From Micromonospora narathiwatensis (lineage in GTDB: Bacteria; Actinomycetota; Actinomycetes; Mycobacteriales; Micromonosporaceae), in the NCBI RefSeq assembly GCF_900089605.1, contig NZ_LT594324.1:5580001-5644000 (forward strand): a stretch of 64,000 bases of DNA. The letters run 5' to 3'. The notes under the pieces are model-generated. The model had not been told where the DNA came from. It worked only from the letters and a program-made list of their open reading frames with translations, and did not search any database. Positions 48,421-56,136 of this stretch are shown one piece after another. Position 1 is the stretch's first letter, and each line of letters starts with the position of its first letter. A program made the translations under genes and the position numbers.

Positions 48421-48456
48421 TTGACACCGCTATTCGCTGAGTGAATAGTGGCGAGG
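48421..48456 (+). promoter_or_regulatory. Promoter with palindromic PadR operator, leaderless start
   Basis: TTGACA (48421-48426) and AATAGT (48444-48449) form a sigma-70-type pair with a 17-bp spacer, so transcription would begin at the GTG of the PadR gene (48456), leaving no leader. The spacer and -10 are overlaid by CTATTCGCTGAGTGAATAG (48430-48448), a 19-bp near-palindrome ideal for autorepression by a PadR dimer. Confidence 0.72.
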
Positions 48457-48992
48457 TGTCCACTCAGCACGTCCTGCTCGGGTTGCTCGCCGGCGGTGCC
48501 CGGCACGGCTACGAGCTGAAGCGCGCCCACGACGAGCGGCTGCCCCAGGCCCGCCCGCTCGCCTTCGGGCAGGTCTACGCGACCCTTGGCCGGCTCCAGC
48601 GGGACGGCCTGGTGGTCCCGGCCGGCCAGGGGCGCGAGGGCGGCCCGGACCGCACGGCGTACGCGCTGACCGAGGAGGGACGGGTCGCGCTCGACCGGTG
48701 GCTCGCCACCGTCGAGCCACCCATGCCGCACGTGGCGAGCACCCTCTTCGCCAAGGTGGTGGTCGCGCTGGTGGTCGCCGACGCCGACCGAGCCCGGTCC
48801 TACCTCATCGCCCAGCGCCGGGCGCACACCGAGCGGCTCCGCGAACTGACCGCGCTGAAGGCCGCCCCCTCGGCCAGCCTCGACGACGTGATCGCGGCCG
48901 ACTACGCCATCAACCATCTCGACGCCGACCTGCGGTGGCTGCACACCACCCTGGACCGGGTCGCCGACTGGCACCGGGAGGTGCACTCGTGA
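48456..48992 (+). CDS. PadR-family regulator of ABC-FtsX operon
   Basis: A 178-residue repressor. PadR winged helix at about 1-85 (STQHVLLGLLAGGARHGYELKRAHDERLPQARPLAFGQVYATLGRLQRDGLV...YALTEEGRVALDRW) and a C-terminal four-helix (Vir_act_alpha_C-like) dimerisation part (about 95-175). GTG 48456 (codons Ser-Thr-Gln) is preferred over GTG 48441 because it coincides with the predicted transcription start. First gene of the operon; its stop overlaps the ATPase start as GTGA. It likely represses the operon through the palindrome. Confidence 0.9.
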   Translation: MSTQHVLLGLLAGGARHGYELKRAHDERLPQARPLAFGQVYATLGRLQRDGLVVPAGQGREGGPDRTAYALTEEGRVALDRWLATVEPPMPHVASTLFAKVVVALVVADADRARSYLIAQRRAHTERLRELTALKAAPSASLDDVIAADYAINHLDADLRWLHTTLDRVADWHREVHS

Positions 48993-49690
48993 CACATCTG
49001 GAGGCCCGCGGCATGGTCAAGGCGTACGGCAGGACGCCCGCCCTGCGCGGCGTGACGCTCGACGTGGCGGAGGGCGAGATCGTCGCCGTCACCGGGCCGA
49101 GCGGTTGCGGCAAGTCCACCCTGCTGCACTGCCTCGCCGGCATCCTGCGCCCCGACGCCGGGCAGGTCACCTGGCGGGGGGAGCGGATCGACACCTGGTC
49201 GGAGGCGGCCCGGTCCCGGTTGCGCCGCACCGAGTTCGGGGTGCTCTTCCAGTTCGGCCAGCTCGTCGCCGAGCTGACCGCGGCGGAGAACGTCGCCCTT
49301 CCGCTCCTGCTCGCCGGCACGGGGCGGCGAGAGGCGCGGGCGGCGGCGCTGACCTGGCTGGAGCGGCTGGGCGTGGCCGAGGTGGCCGACGTCCGGCCGG
49401 GCGAGATGTCCGGCGGGCAGCAGCAGCGCTGCGCCACCGCCCGGGCGTTGGTCACCGAGCCCCGGGTGCTCTTCGCCGACGAGCCGACCGGCGCGCTGGA
49501 CACGCTCACCGGCGAGCAGGTGCTCACCCAACTGGTCCGGCTCGCCCGTGATCAGCACACCACCGTCGTGCTGATCACCCACGAGCCGCGCATCGCCGCG
49601 TACGCCGATCGCGAGGTGACGCTGCGCGACGGGGCGGTGGACCACTCGGGGCTGGGCCTGCACGCGCCGGTGCCGGGCGGCCCCCGGTGA
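48989..49690 (+). CDS. LolD/MacB-type ABC ATPase
   Basis: A 233-residue ATPase with all motifs: Walker A VTGPSGCGKSTLLHCLAG, the LolD-type Q-loop GVLFQFGQLVAELTAAENVALPLLLAG, signature MSGGQQQRCATARAL, Walker B VLFADEPTGALD and H-loop VVLITHEPRIAAYADREVTLRDG. It drives a mechanotransmission-type (MacB/FtsX) permease, which is the next gene, with an overlapping GTG at 49687. Such pairs expel antimicrobial peptides or drugs or move lipoproteins. Starts at GTG 48989. Confidence 0.95.
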   Translation: MTHLEARGMVKAYGRTPALRGVTLDVAEGEIVAVTGPSGCGKSTLLHCLAGILRPDAGQVTWRGERIDTWSEAARSRLRRTEFGVLFQFGQLVAELTAAENVALPLLLAGTGRREARAAALTWLERLGVAEVADVRPGEMSGGQQQRCATARALVTEPRVLFADEPTGALDTLTGEQVLTQLVRLARDQHTTVVLITHEPRIAAYADREVTLRDGAVDHSGLGLHAPVPGGPR

Positions 49691-51210
49691 GGCCGGCCGC
49701 GATGCTCCGGCTCGCGCTGGCCGGCACCCGCACCGACCTGGCCCGGGTGACGCTGACCGCGCTGAGCGCCGCGCTGGCCGCGCTGGCCGCCCTGGCCGCG
49801 CTGACCGTGCTGGCCATCCCGACGCCGCCGGCCACCGCCGACAACGGAAGCCGCTGGTCGCACCAGTACGCCAACCAGCTGCTGGTCGAGCCGGGGCTGC
49901 GCGGTGGCACCGCGTTCGCCCTTTTGCTGCTGGCCATCCCGGTGCTGGGGCTGGCCGGGCAGTGCGCCCGGCTCGGCGCCCCGTCCCGGGATCGGCGGCT
50001 GGCCGCGTTCCGCCTGGCCGGGGCGACCCCTGGCCAGGTCACCCGGGTCGCCATGGTGGAGACCGGGCTGGCGACCCTGCTCGGCACGCTGGCCGGCCTG
50101 GGCCTCTACCTGGCCGGCCACCGGCTGCTGCACCGACCCGACGAGCGCGGTCGGCTGCCGTTGCCCACCGACGTCTACCCGTCGACCGTCGCGGTGGCGG
50201 CGCTGGTGTTCGGCCTGCCGGTGGTCGCCGCGCTGGCCACCGCGCTGATGCTCCGCCGGGTGGCGACCACTCCGTTCGGTGTGGTCCGGAAGGTGCGGAC
50301 CCGGGGTCCCTGGCCCTGGCCCGGCCTGCTGATCGTTGTGGGGCTGGCCGCCTTCGCCGCCTTCCGACCGGTGGGCGTCTGGTATGACCAGCGGCACAGC
50401 CAGCCGCCGCTCTGGCTGCTGCCGACGCTGCTGGTCGGCGGCGGGCTGGCTGCCATGATCGGCGTGGTCACCGGCACCGGCTGGATCTCGCACACCGCCG
50501 GTCGCCTGCTGCACCGGTACGCCCGGCGACCCGCCGCCCTGCTCGGCGCGCGGCGGCTGATGGCCGATCCGTGGGCGGGCAGCCGGACCTTCGCCGCGCT
50601 TCTCGCCGCGCTCATCTTCGGGGCCGGGGCCGCCGGGTACCGCGCCTACTTCACCGCGATGGCGGAACTCGGTGGCCGGACCGGAGCCGAACTGAGCACT
50701 TCGGACGACTTCTACCTCGGCACCATGGATCTGATCGACCTGGCGGTGTCGGTGTCGGTGGCGATCGCGGCCGGCGGGCTGCTGGTCGCCCTGGTGGAGG
50801 GGATCATTGCCCGCCGCCGCCAGTACGCGGCGCTGGTGGCGACCGGGGTGTCGCGCGGCGCGCTCGGGCGGTCCATCCTCTGGCAGTCGCTCGCGCCGGC
50901 GGTGCCCGCGATCGCCGTCGCCCTGGCCGTCGGTCTGCTGCTCGTCCGGGGCGCGCTCGGCGCACCGAGCAGTGGGAGCGTCTCGCGAGAAATCTGTGAC
51001 GCGGGTGTCACCCTCTGCTCCGACCCGGCGACGGCCGCCAAATACACCCGCACGGAGTGGGTCCCGGAGACAACCGTGGTTCCGGACGTACCGGTGGAGC
51101 AGTTGGCGTGGCTCGCGGGCGGCGCCCTGGTCGCGGTGCTGGCCACCGTCGGCGTCGGCCTGCTCTTCCTGCGGTCCAGCACGGCGGTGGAGGAACTGCG
51201 GACGACCTGA
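49687..51210 (+). CDS. FtsX-like ABC permease
   Basis: A 507-residue permease with about ten hydrophobic segments in two FtsX-type blocks (AFALLLLAIPVLGLAGQCARLGAPSRDRRLAAFRLAGATPGQVTRVAMVETG, and a second: SVSVAIAAGGLLVALVEGIIARRRQYAALVATGVSRGALGRSIL), joined by extracytoplasmic regions. The A-T/G-S-x-x-Q region of the cytoplasmic coupling helices is typical of MacB-like exporters. GTG 49687 overlaps the ATPase stop by 4 nt. It works with the upstream ATPase and is controlled by the PadR protein. Confidence 0.9.
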   Translation: MRPAAMLRLALAGTRTDLARVTLTALSAALAALAALAALTVLAIPTPPATADNGSRWSHQYANQLLVEPGLRGGTAFALLLLAIPVLGLAGQCARLGAPSRDRRLAAFRLAGATPGQVTRVAMVETGLATLLGTLAGLGLYLAGHRLLHRPDERGRLPLPTDVYPSTVAVAALVFGLPVVAALATALMLRRVATTPFGVVRKVRTRGPWPWPGLLIVVGLAAFAAFRPVGVWYDQRHSQPPLWLLPTLLVGGGLAAMIGVVTGTGWISHTAGRLLHRYARRPAALLGARRLMADPWAGSRTFAALLAALIFGAGAAGYRAYFTAMAELGGRTGAELSTSDDFYLGTMDLIDLAVSVSVAIAAGGLLVALVEGIIARRRQYAALVATGVSRGALGRSILWQSLAPAVPAIAVALAVGLLLVRGALGAPSSGSVSREICDAGVTLCSDPATAAKYTRTEWVPETTVVPDVPVEQLAWLAGGALVAVLATVGVGLLFLRSSTAVEELRTT

Positions 51211-51228
51211 CCTGACGCGGCGGTGGGC

Positions 51229-51387
51229 TCAATGGCCGCCGAAGAGGCCGGCGGACCAGGAGACCGCCAGACCGATCACCACCGAGCAGCAGCAGACGAG
51301 CAGGGCGGCGGCGACCACCGCGAGGATCACCCAGGTCGGCCCGCGCCGGGCCGCCCCGGCCGGCTTCCCCTCCTCGGCCTCGCTCAC
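51229..51387 (-). CDS. Small single-span membrane protein with a Cys triplet
   Basis: A 52-residue protein that is too short for routine gene calling. An acidic-then-basic N-terminus (SEAEEGKPAGAARRGPTW) precedes one hydrophobic helix (VILAVVAAALLVCCCSVVIGLAV, about 20-42) containing three adjacent Cys, then a short tail (SWSAGLFGGH). Positive residues before the helix predict an inside N-terminus. GTG 51387 lies in a weak context. It converges with the FtsX gene and is divergent from the dehydratase. The consistent charge and hydrophobicity pattern supports a real gene; function is unknown. Confidence 0.6.
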   Translation of the reverse strand: MSEAEEGKPAGAARRGPTWVILAVVAAALLVCCCSVVIGLAVSWSAGLFGGH

Positions 51388-51440
51388 CCGGGCAGTCTAG
51401 GCGCCCTGATGGTGATCTTGGTGAGCGCCGGGGCAGCGGA

Positions 51441-51452
51441 CTGTCGCGACAG
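51441..51452. promoter_or_regulatory. Perfect palindrome upstream of the dehydratase
   Basis: CTGTCGCGACAG is self-complementary over 12 bp and lies 18 bp before the ATG at 51470, where an operator would block transcription or translation. The regulator is unknown. Confidence 0.45.
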
Positions 51453-51469
51453 CGGGGCAGGATGGGGCG

Positions 51470-52414
51470 ATGGAGCTGATCTCGATCGAGGACGTCCGCG
51501 CCGCCGCCGCCGACATCGTCGGAACCGTCGTGCGTACCCCGCTGCTGCCCGTGCCGTGGGACGACGAGCTGTGGGTCAAGCCGGAGAGTCTGCAACCGGT
51601 CGGATCGTTCAAGCTGCGCGGGGCGACCCACGCGGTGGCCCGGCTCGACCCGGCCGTCCGGTCCCGGGGCGTGGTGACCCACTCGTCGGGCAACCACGGG
51701 CAGGCCCTCGCGTACGCGGCCCAGGCGGCCGGCGTCCCCTGCACGGTGGTTGTCCCCGAGGGGGCGCCGCAGGTCAAGGTGGACCGGATCCGGGCGTTCG
51801 GCGCCGAGGTGGTGCTGGTCCCGCCGGCCCGCCGGCTGCCCGAGGCGGAGCGGGTCGCCGCCGAGACCGGGGCCACCCTGGTGCCGCCCTTCGACGACCC
51901 GCGGATCATCGCCGGGCAGGGCACCATCGGGCTGGAGATCCTCGCCGACCTGCCCGACCTGGACGTGGTGCTGGTGCCGGTCGGCGGGGGCGGGCTCTCC
52001 TCGGGGGTCGCCACCGCGGTGAAGGCACTGCGCCCGTCGGCCGCCGTGATCGGGGTGGAGCCGGCGCTGGCCGCCGACGCCCGGGACTCCCTCGCCGCCG
52101 GCGAGGTGGTGGTCTGGGACGTCGAGCGGACCTACCGGACCAGCGCGGACGGACTGCGGACCAACCTGTCCGCGCTGACCCTGGCCCACCTGCGGGAACG
52201 TCTCGACGGCATCGTCACGGTCACCGAGGAGGAGATCACGGCGGCGATGGGTCGGCTGGCCCGCGAGGCCCGGCTGGTGGTCGAGCCGAGCGGTGCCGTG
52301 GCGGTCGCGGCCCACCTGTTCCACCGGGACGAGCTGCCGTCGGGGCGTACCGCCGCGGTGGTCACCGGCGGCAACGTCGATCCGGCACGGCTCGCGTCGG
52401 TGCTCGCCGGCTGA
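51470..52414 (+). CDS. PLP-dependent threonine/serine dehydratase
   Basis: A 314-residue fold-type II PLP enzyme. The cofactor Lys is in PVGSFKLRGATHAV (about 48), the phosphate-binding Gly loop is VGGGGLSSGVATAVKAL (about 170-186), and SSGNHGQALAYAAQAAGVPCTVVVPEGA (about 66-93) is diagnostic of threonine dehydratase/serine racemase. There is no C-terminal ACT regulatory domain, so it is the catabolic type, converting L-Thr or L-Ser to 2-oxobutanoate or pyruvate plus ammonia. ATG 51470. A 12-bp palindrome precedes it and a hairpin follows. Confidence 0.93.
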   Translation: MELISIEDVRAAAADIVGTVVRTPLLPVPWDDELWVKPESLQPVGSFKLRGATHAVARLDPAVRSRGVVTHSSGNHGQALAYAAQAAGVPCTVVVPEGAPQVKVDRIRAFGAEVVLVPPARRLPEAERVAAETGATLVPPFDDPRIIAGQGTIGLEILADLPDLDVVLVPVGGGGLSSGVATAVKALRPSAAVIGVEPALAADARDSLAAGEVVVWDVERTYRTSADGLRTNLSALTLAHLRERLDGIVTVTEEEITAAMGRLAREARLVVEPSGAVAVAAHLFHRDELPSGRTAAVVTGGNVDPARLASVLAG

Positions 52415-52422
52415 GCCTCGGG

Positions 52423-52450
52423 CGGGCCCCCGCGATCCGGCGGGGGCCCG
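52423..52450. terminator. Bidirectional terminator hairpin
   Basis: CGGGCCCCCGC (52423-52433) and GCGGGGGCCCG (52440-52450) form an 11-bp perfect stem with loop GATCCG, between convergent genes ending at 52414 and 52457. Confidence 0.85.
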
Positions 52451-52456
52451 ACCCGG

Positions 52457-54550
52457 TCAGGCGCGGTGCAGGCGGTCGAGGATCCAGGCGTTGATGAACG
52501 CCTCCTCGCGCCAGGCGTCGTAGCGACCGCTCGGGCCGCCGTGGCCGGCGCCCATCTCGGTCTTGAGCAGGTAGTCGCCCTGCGGCGCGACGGCCCGCAG
52601 CCGGGCGATCCACTTGGCCGGCTCGTGGTAGAGCACCCGGGTGTCGTTCAGGCTGGTCACCGCGAGGATCGCCGGGTAGTCGACCGGGGCCACGTTCTCG
52701 TACGGGGTGTACGACTTCACGTACGCGTACACCTCGGGGTCGTCGAGCGGGTTGCCCCACTCCTCCCACTCGGTGACGGTGAGCGGCAGCGACGGGTCGA
52801 GGATCGAGGTGAGCGCGTCCACGAAGGGCACCTGCGCGACGATCCCGGTGAACGCGTCCGGGGCGAGGTTGGCCACCGCGCCCATCAGCAGGCCGCCGGC
52901 CGACGCGCCCCGGGCAACGAGCCGGTCGCCGGCCGTCCAACCGGCCTTGACCAGGTGCCGGGCGCAGGCCACGAAGTCGGTGAAGGTGTTCCGCTTGGCG
53001 AGCAGCTTGCCCTGCTCGTACCAGCGCCGGCCCAGTTCGCCGCCGCCGCGGATGTGCGCGACGGCGAAGACGACGCCCCGGTCGAGCAGGCTGAGTCGGG
53101 CGATCGAGAACCAGGGGTCCATGCTCGACTCGTACGAGCCGTAGCCGTAGATGACGCACGGGGCGGAACCGTCGCGCGGGGTGCCCTTCCGGCGGACCAG
53201 GGAGATCGGCACCTGGGTGCCGTCGTCGGCGAGCGCCCAGTCCCGGTGCTGCTCGTAGTCGGCCGGGTCGTACGGCCGCCCGTCCGGCCCCGGGCGGACC
53301 GGTTTCTGCTTGCGTAGCACCATCTGCCGGTTGACCAGGTCGTAGTCGTAGATCGAGTCCGGGGTGACCAGCGACGTGTAGCGCAGCCGCACCTCGTTGG
53401 TGCGGTACTCCGGGTTGGCGTCCAATCCGACGCTGTAGATCGGCTCGGGGAAGTCGATGTCGTACGGGTCGCCGCCGCCGACGGGCAGCACCCGCAGCCC
53501 GGTCAGCCCGTTGCTGCGCAGCGAGACGACCAGGTGGTTCTCGAACGCGTCGACCGCCTCCAGCCGGGTGCCCGGCGAGTGCTCGATCAGCGGCGTCCAG
53601 TCGCCGGGCGTGTCCGCCGAGGTGAAGGCCAGCGCGAAGTCCTCCGCGCCGTCGTTGTGCAGGATCAGGAACCGGTGTCCGTGGTGCTCCACCGAGTATT
53701 CGACGCCCTGCCGGCGCGGGGCGACGATCGCCGGTTCGCCGGTGGGGTTGGCGGCCGGGATGACCCGTACCTCGCTGGTGATCTTGCTGTGGATGTCGAT
53801 GACCACGAACCGCTCGGAGCGGGTCAGCTCGACGCCCACCCAGAACCGCTCGTCGTCCTCCTGGTGGACCACCACGTCCTCGCTCGACGGGGTGCCGACC
53901 GCGTGCCGCCAGACCCGGTTCGGCCGCCAGGCGTCGTCCACGGTGACGTAGAAGAGCGCCGAGGCGTCGGTGGACCAGGCGGTGCCGTAGAAGGTGTCCG
54001 AGATCTCGTCGGGCAGCACCTCGCCGGTGTTCAGGTCCTTGACCCGCAGGGTGAACCGCTCGTCGCCGGTGAAGTCCGTCGAGTAGGCCAGCCAGCGCCC
54101 GTCCGGGCTGACGTCGAACGCGCCGAGGGCGAAGAAGTCGTGCCCCTCGGCGAGCAGGTTGCCGTCGAGCAGCACCTCCTCGCCGTCCAGCGGGGCGCCG
54201 TCGGCGCTGATCGGGGGCGCGGTCTCGCCGTCCCGGACGGCCCGGCGGCACTGCACGCCGTACTGCTGGCCCTCGACCGTGCGGGTGTAGTACCAGTAGC
54301 CGTCCTTGCGGGTGGGCACCGACAGGTCGGTCTCCTGGGTGCGCCGGCGGGTCTCCTCGAACAGCTCGGCGCGCAGCCCCTCCAGGTGCGCGGTGCGCGT
54401 CTCGGCGTACGCGTTCTCCGCGGTCAGGTGGGCGATCGTCGCGGGGTCGTCCTTGGCGGCGAGCCAGGCGTACTCGTCGACGACGGTGTCGCCGTGGTGG
54501 GTGCGCTCGGTCGGGACGCGCTTGGCGACGGGTACGGGTGTGGTGGTCAC
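52457..54550 (-). CDS. ptrB: Oligopeptidase B (prolyl oligopeptidase family S9)
   Basis: A 697-residue serine peptidase that cuts short peptides after Arg/Lys. The N-terminal beta-propeller spans about 70-400 and the alpha/beta hydrolase domain about 415-690. Catalytic residues: Ser in ARGASAGGLLMGAV (about 550), Asp in LNDTRVLYHEP (about 635) and His in GAGHGGPSGRYD (about 670). The strand VIYGYGSYESSMDPWFSIARLSLLDRGVVFAVAHIRGGGELG is diagnostic. Cytoplasmic, no signal peptide. GTG 54550. Divergent from the FAD oxidase across a LexA-like box. Confidence 0.96.
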   Translation of the reverse strand: MTTTPVPVAKRVPTERTHHGDTVVDEYAWLAAKDDPATIAHLTAENAYAETRTAHLEGLRAELFEETRRRTQETDLSVPTRKDGYWYYTRTVEGQQYGVQCRRAVRDGETAPPISADGAPLDGEEVLLDGNLLAEGHDFFALGAFDVSPDGRWLAYSTDFTGDERFTLRVKDLNTGEVLPDEISDTFYGTAWSTDASALFYVTVDDAWRPNRVWRHAVGTPSSEDVVVHQEDDERFWVGVELTRSERFVVIDIHSKITSEVRVIPAANPTGEPAIVAPRRQGVEYSVEHHGHRFLILHNDGAEDFALAFTSADTPGDWTPLIEHSPGTRLEAVDAFENHLVVSLRSNGLTGLRVLPVGGGDPYDIDFPEPIYSVGLDANPEYRTNEVRLRYTSLVTPDSIYDYDLVNRQMVLRKQKPVRPGPDGRPYDPADYEQHRDWALADDGTQVPISLVRRKGTPRDGSAPCVIYGYGSYESSMDPWFSIARLSLLDRGVVFAVAHIRGGGELGRRWYEQGKLLAKRNTFTDFVACARHLVKAGWTAGDRLVARGASAGGLLMGAVANLAPDAFTGIVAQVPFVDALTSILDPSLPLTVTEWEEWGNPLDDPEVYAYVKSYTPYENVAPVDYPAILAVTSLNDTRVLYHEPAKWIARLRAVAPQGDYLLKTEMGAGHGGPSGRYDAWREEAFINAWILDRLHRA

Positions 54551-54626
54551 GGCGTCACGTTACCGGCCGGGCACGCGCCGCCGGGCGGGCGTGCCGCGGG
54601 ATTCACCGAACCACCGCCGGACGCTT

Positions 54627-54642
54627 TCGAACATGTGTACGA
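54627..54642. promoter_or_regulatory. LexA-like box, one mismatch
   Basis: TCGAACATGTGTACGA (54627-54642) matches TCGAAC-N4-GTTCGA at 11 of 12 fixed positions (A in place of T in the right arm). It lies between divergent genes and overlaps possible start codons (54633, 54642) of the FAD oxidase. The first 12 bases are identical to those of the perfect box at 38330. Confidence 0.6.
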
Positions 54643-56078
54643 TGACCGCCATGGCGGCTGCAGCGAGTTCCACCGATCGACCCGGAGCCCTGGAGATCAC
54701 CCGGCGACTGGCGGGGATCTGCGGCTCGCCGTTCGCCCGGTTCGCCGGGCCGGCCGACGAGGTGGCCGGGCGGACGGCCCGCTGGGTGGCGGTGCCGGGC
54801 GGCCCGCGCGCCGCCGCCGAGGTGCTGCGGCTCGCCGCCGCGCACGACCTCACGGTGGTGCCGCGCGGCGCCGGCACGAAGATCGACTGGGGGGCCGCCC
54901 CGGCGCAGGTCGACATCATGCTCGACACCGGCCGGCTCGCCGGGGTCTGGCACGAGCCGCAGGGCTCCCCGGTGGCCGAGATCGGCGCCGGCACCCCACT
55001 GCGGGCGGTGCAGGCGAGCCTGGGCCGCACCGGCCAGCGCCTCCCGGTCGACGCGCCGTCTCCCGGGGCGACCCTGGGCGGGGTGCTCGCCGCCGACGAG
55101 GCCGGCCCGCTCCGGCACCGGCACGGCACACCGTGCGCCCAACTCGTCGGGGTGCGCTACCTGGACGCCGAGGGTGAGCTGGTCAGCATCGGTGAGTCCG
55201 GCACCGCGCAGCTCGGCCGGGCGGCACCGGCGGGCGGGGGCGCGGCGGCGCTCTTCGGCCGGGCCGACCTGCCCGGGCTCGACGTCGCCCGGCTGCTCTG
55301 CGGCTCGCAGGGCGGCCTGGGGGTGCTCGTCTCGGCGACCATGCGGGTGCAGGCCGTGCCGGCCAGCCGGGTCTGGGTGTCCCGCCCGGTCTGGACCCCG
55401 TTGGAGGTCCACGACCTGGTCCGGGCCGTGCTCGCCGCCGGGCTCCAGCCGGCCGCCGTCGAGCTGGACCTGCCGGTGCCGGTGCCGTTGCCGCGCCGGC
55501 GGGTGCATCCGTCGCACCCGTCCGTGTTCCACCGGCCCGAGCATCCCGCGGTGACCGGGCGGTCCACCCGGCCGGCCGCGGCGGGCAGCCTGGTGGTGCT
55601 GCTGGAGGGCGGCCCGGCCGACGTCGCCGAGCGGGCCGAGCGGCTGGCGGCCCTGCTCGGCCCGGAGGCCACCGTCGGGCACGCGGCGCCGGAGTGGTGG
55701 GGGCGGTACCCGTTCGGCCCGGGCGACACCGCGTTGCGGATCGAGGTCCCGATCAACGACCTGCATGCGGCGGTCTACGCGCTGCGCGACGCCGCCGGCG
55801 CCCCGGTGCCGGTGCGCGGCTCGGCCGGCGTCGGGACGGTGCACGCGGCGCTGCCCGCCGCCCTGCCCGCCGACCGGGTGGCCTCGATCCTCGCCGCCGT
55901 CCGTGGGGTGCTGCTCGCCAGGCGCGGCCGCTGCGTGGTGGTGGCCGCCCCCACCCCGGTCCGCCGGGCCGTCGACCTCTGGGGCGAGCTGCCCACCCTG
56001 CCCGGCCTCCGGGCGGCGAAGGCCCACCTGGACCCGCACCAACGCCTGGCCCCCGGCCGCCTTCCCGGCGGCCTGTGA
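54642..56078 (+). CDS. FAD-binding oxidase (GlcE/vanillyl-alcohol oxidase family)
   Basis: A 478-residue flavoprotein of the PCMH-type FAD family. The FAD pyrophosphate domain (about 45-230) contains LTVVPRGAGTKIDWG, DAPSPGATLGGVLAADEAGPLRHRHG and LLCGSQGGLGVLVSATMRV; the C-terminal part resembles glycolate oxidase subunit GlcE-like proteins, with a substrate region of low complexity in the middle (about 275-305). The electron donor is unknown. The start is uncertain among ATGs 54633, 54642 and 54651; 54642 follows the LexA-like box. Possibly induced by DNA damage. Confidence 0.85.
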   Translation: MTAMAAAASSTDRPGALEITRRLAGICGSPFARFAGPADEVAGRTARWVAVPGGPRAAAEVLRLAAAHDLTVVPRGAGTKIDWGAAPAQVDIMLDTGRLAGVWHEPQGSPVAEIGAGTPLRAVQASLGRTGQRLPVDAPSPGATLGGVLAADEAGPLRHRHGTPCAQLVGVRYLDAEGELVSIGESGTAQLGRAAPAGGGAAALFGRADLPGLDVARLLCGSQGGLGVLVSATMRVQAVPASRVWVSRPVWTPLEVHDLVRAVLAAGLQPAAVELDLPVPVPLPRRRVHPSHPSVFHRPEHPAVTGRSTRPAAAGSLVVLLEGGPADVAERAERLAALLGPEATVGHAAPEWWGRYPFGPGDTALRIEVPINDLHAAVYALRDAAGAPVPVRGSAGVGTVHAALPAALPADRVASILAAVRGVLLARRGRCVVVAAPTPVRRAVDLWGELPTLPGLRAAKAHLDPHQRLAPGRLPGGL

Positions 56079-56085
56079 CGGCCTT

Positions 56086-56108
56086 CCCGCCGGCCCGTGG
56101 CCGGCGGG
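56086..56108. terminator. Bidirectional terminator hairpin
   Basis: CCCGCCGGCC (56086-56095) and GGCCGGCGGG (56099-56108) form a perfect 10-bp stem with a 3-nt loop between convergent genes ending at 56078 and 56137. Confidence 0.75.
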
Positions 56109-56136
56109 CGTCACCACCAGGTCGGGCCGGCGGGCG

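Noticed and set aside
47067..48995. A 642-codon open frame extending the AraC gene upstream
   Set aside because: The extension is antisense to the DinB and PadR genes, and the AraC domains fit wholly in 47067-47780.
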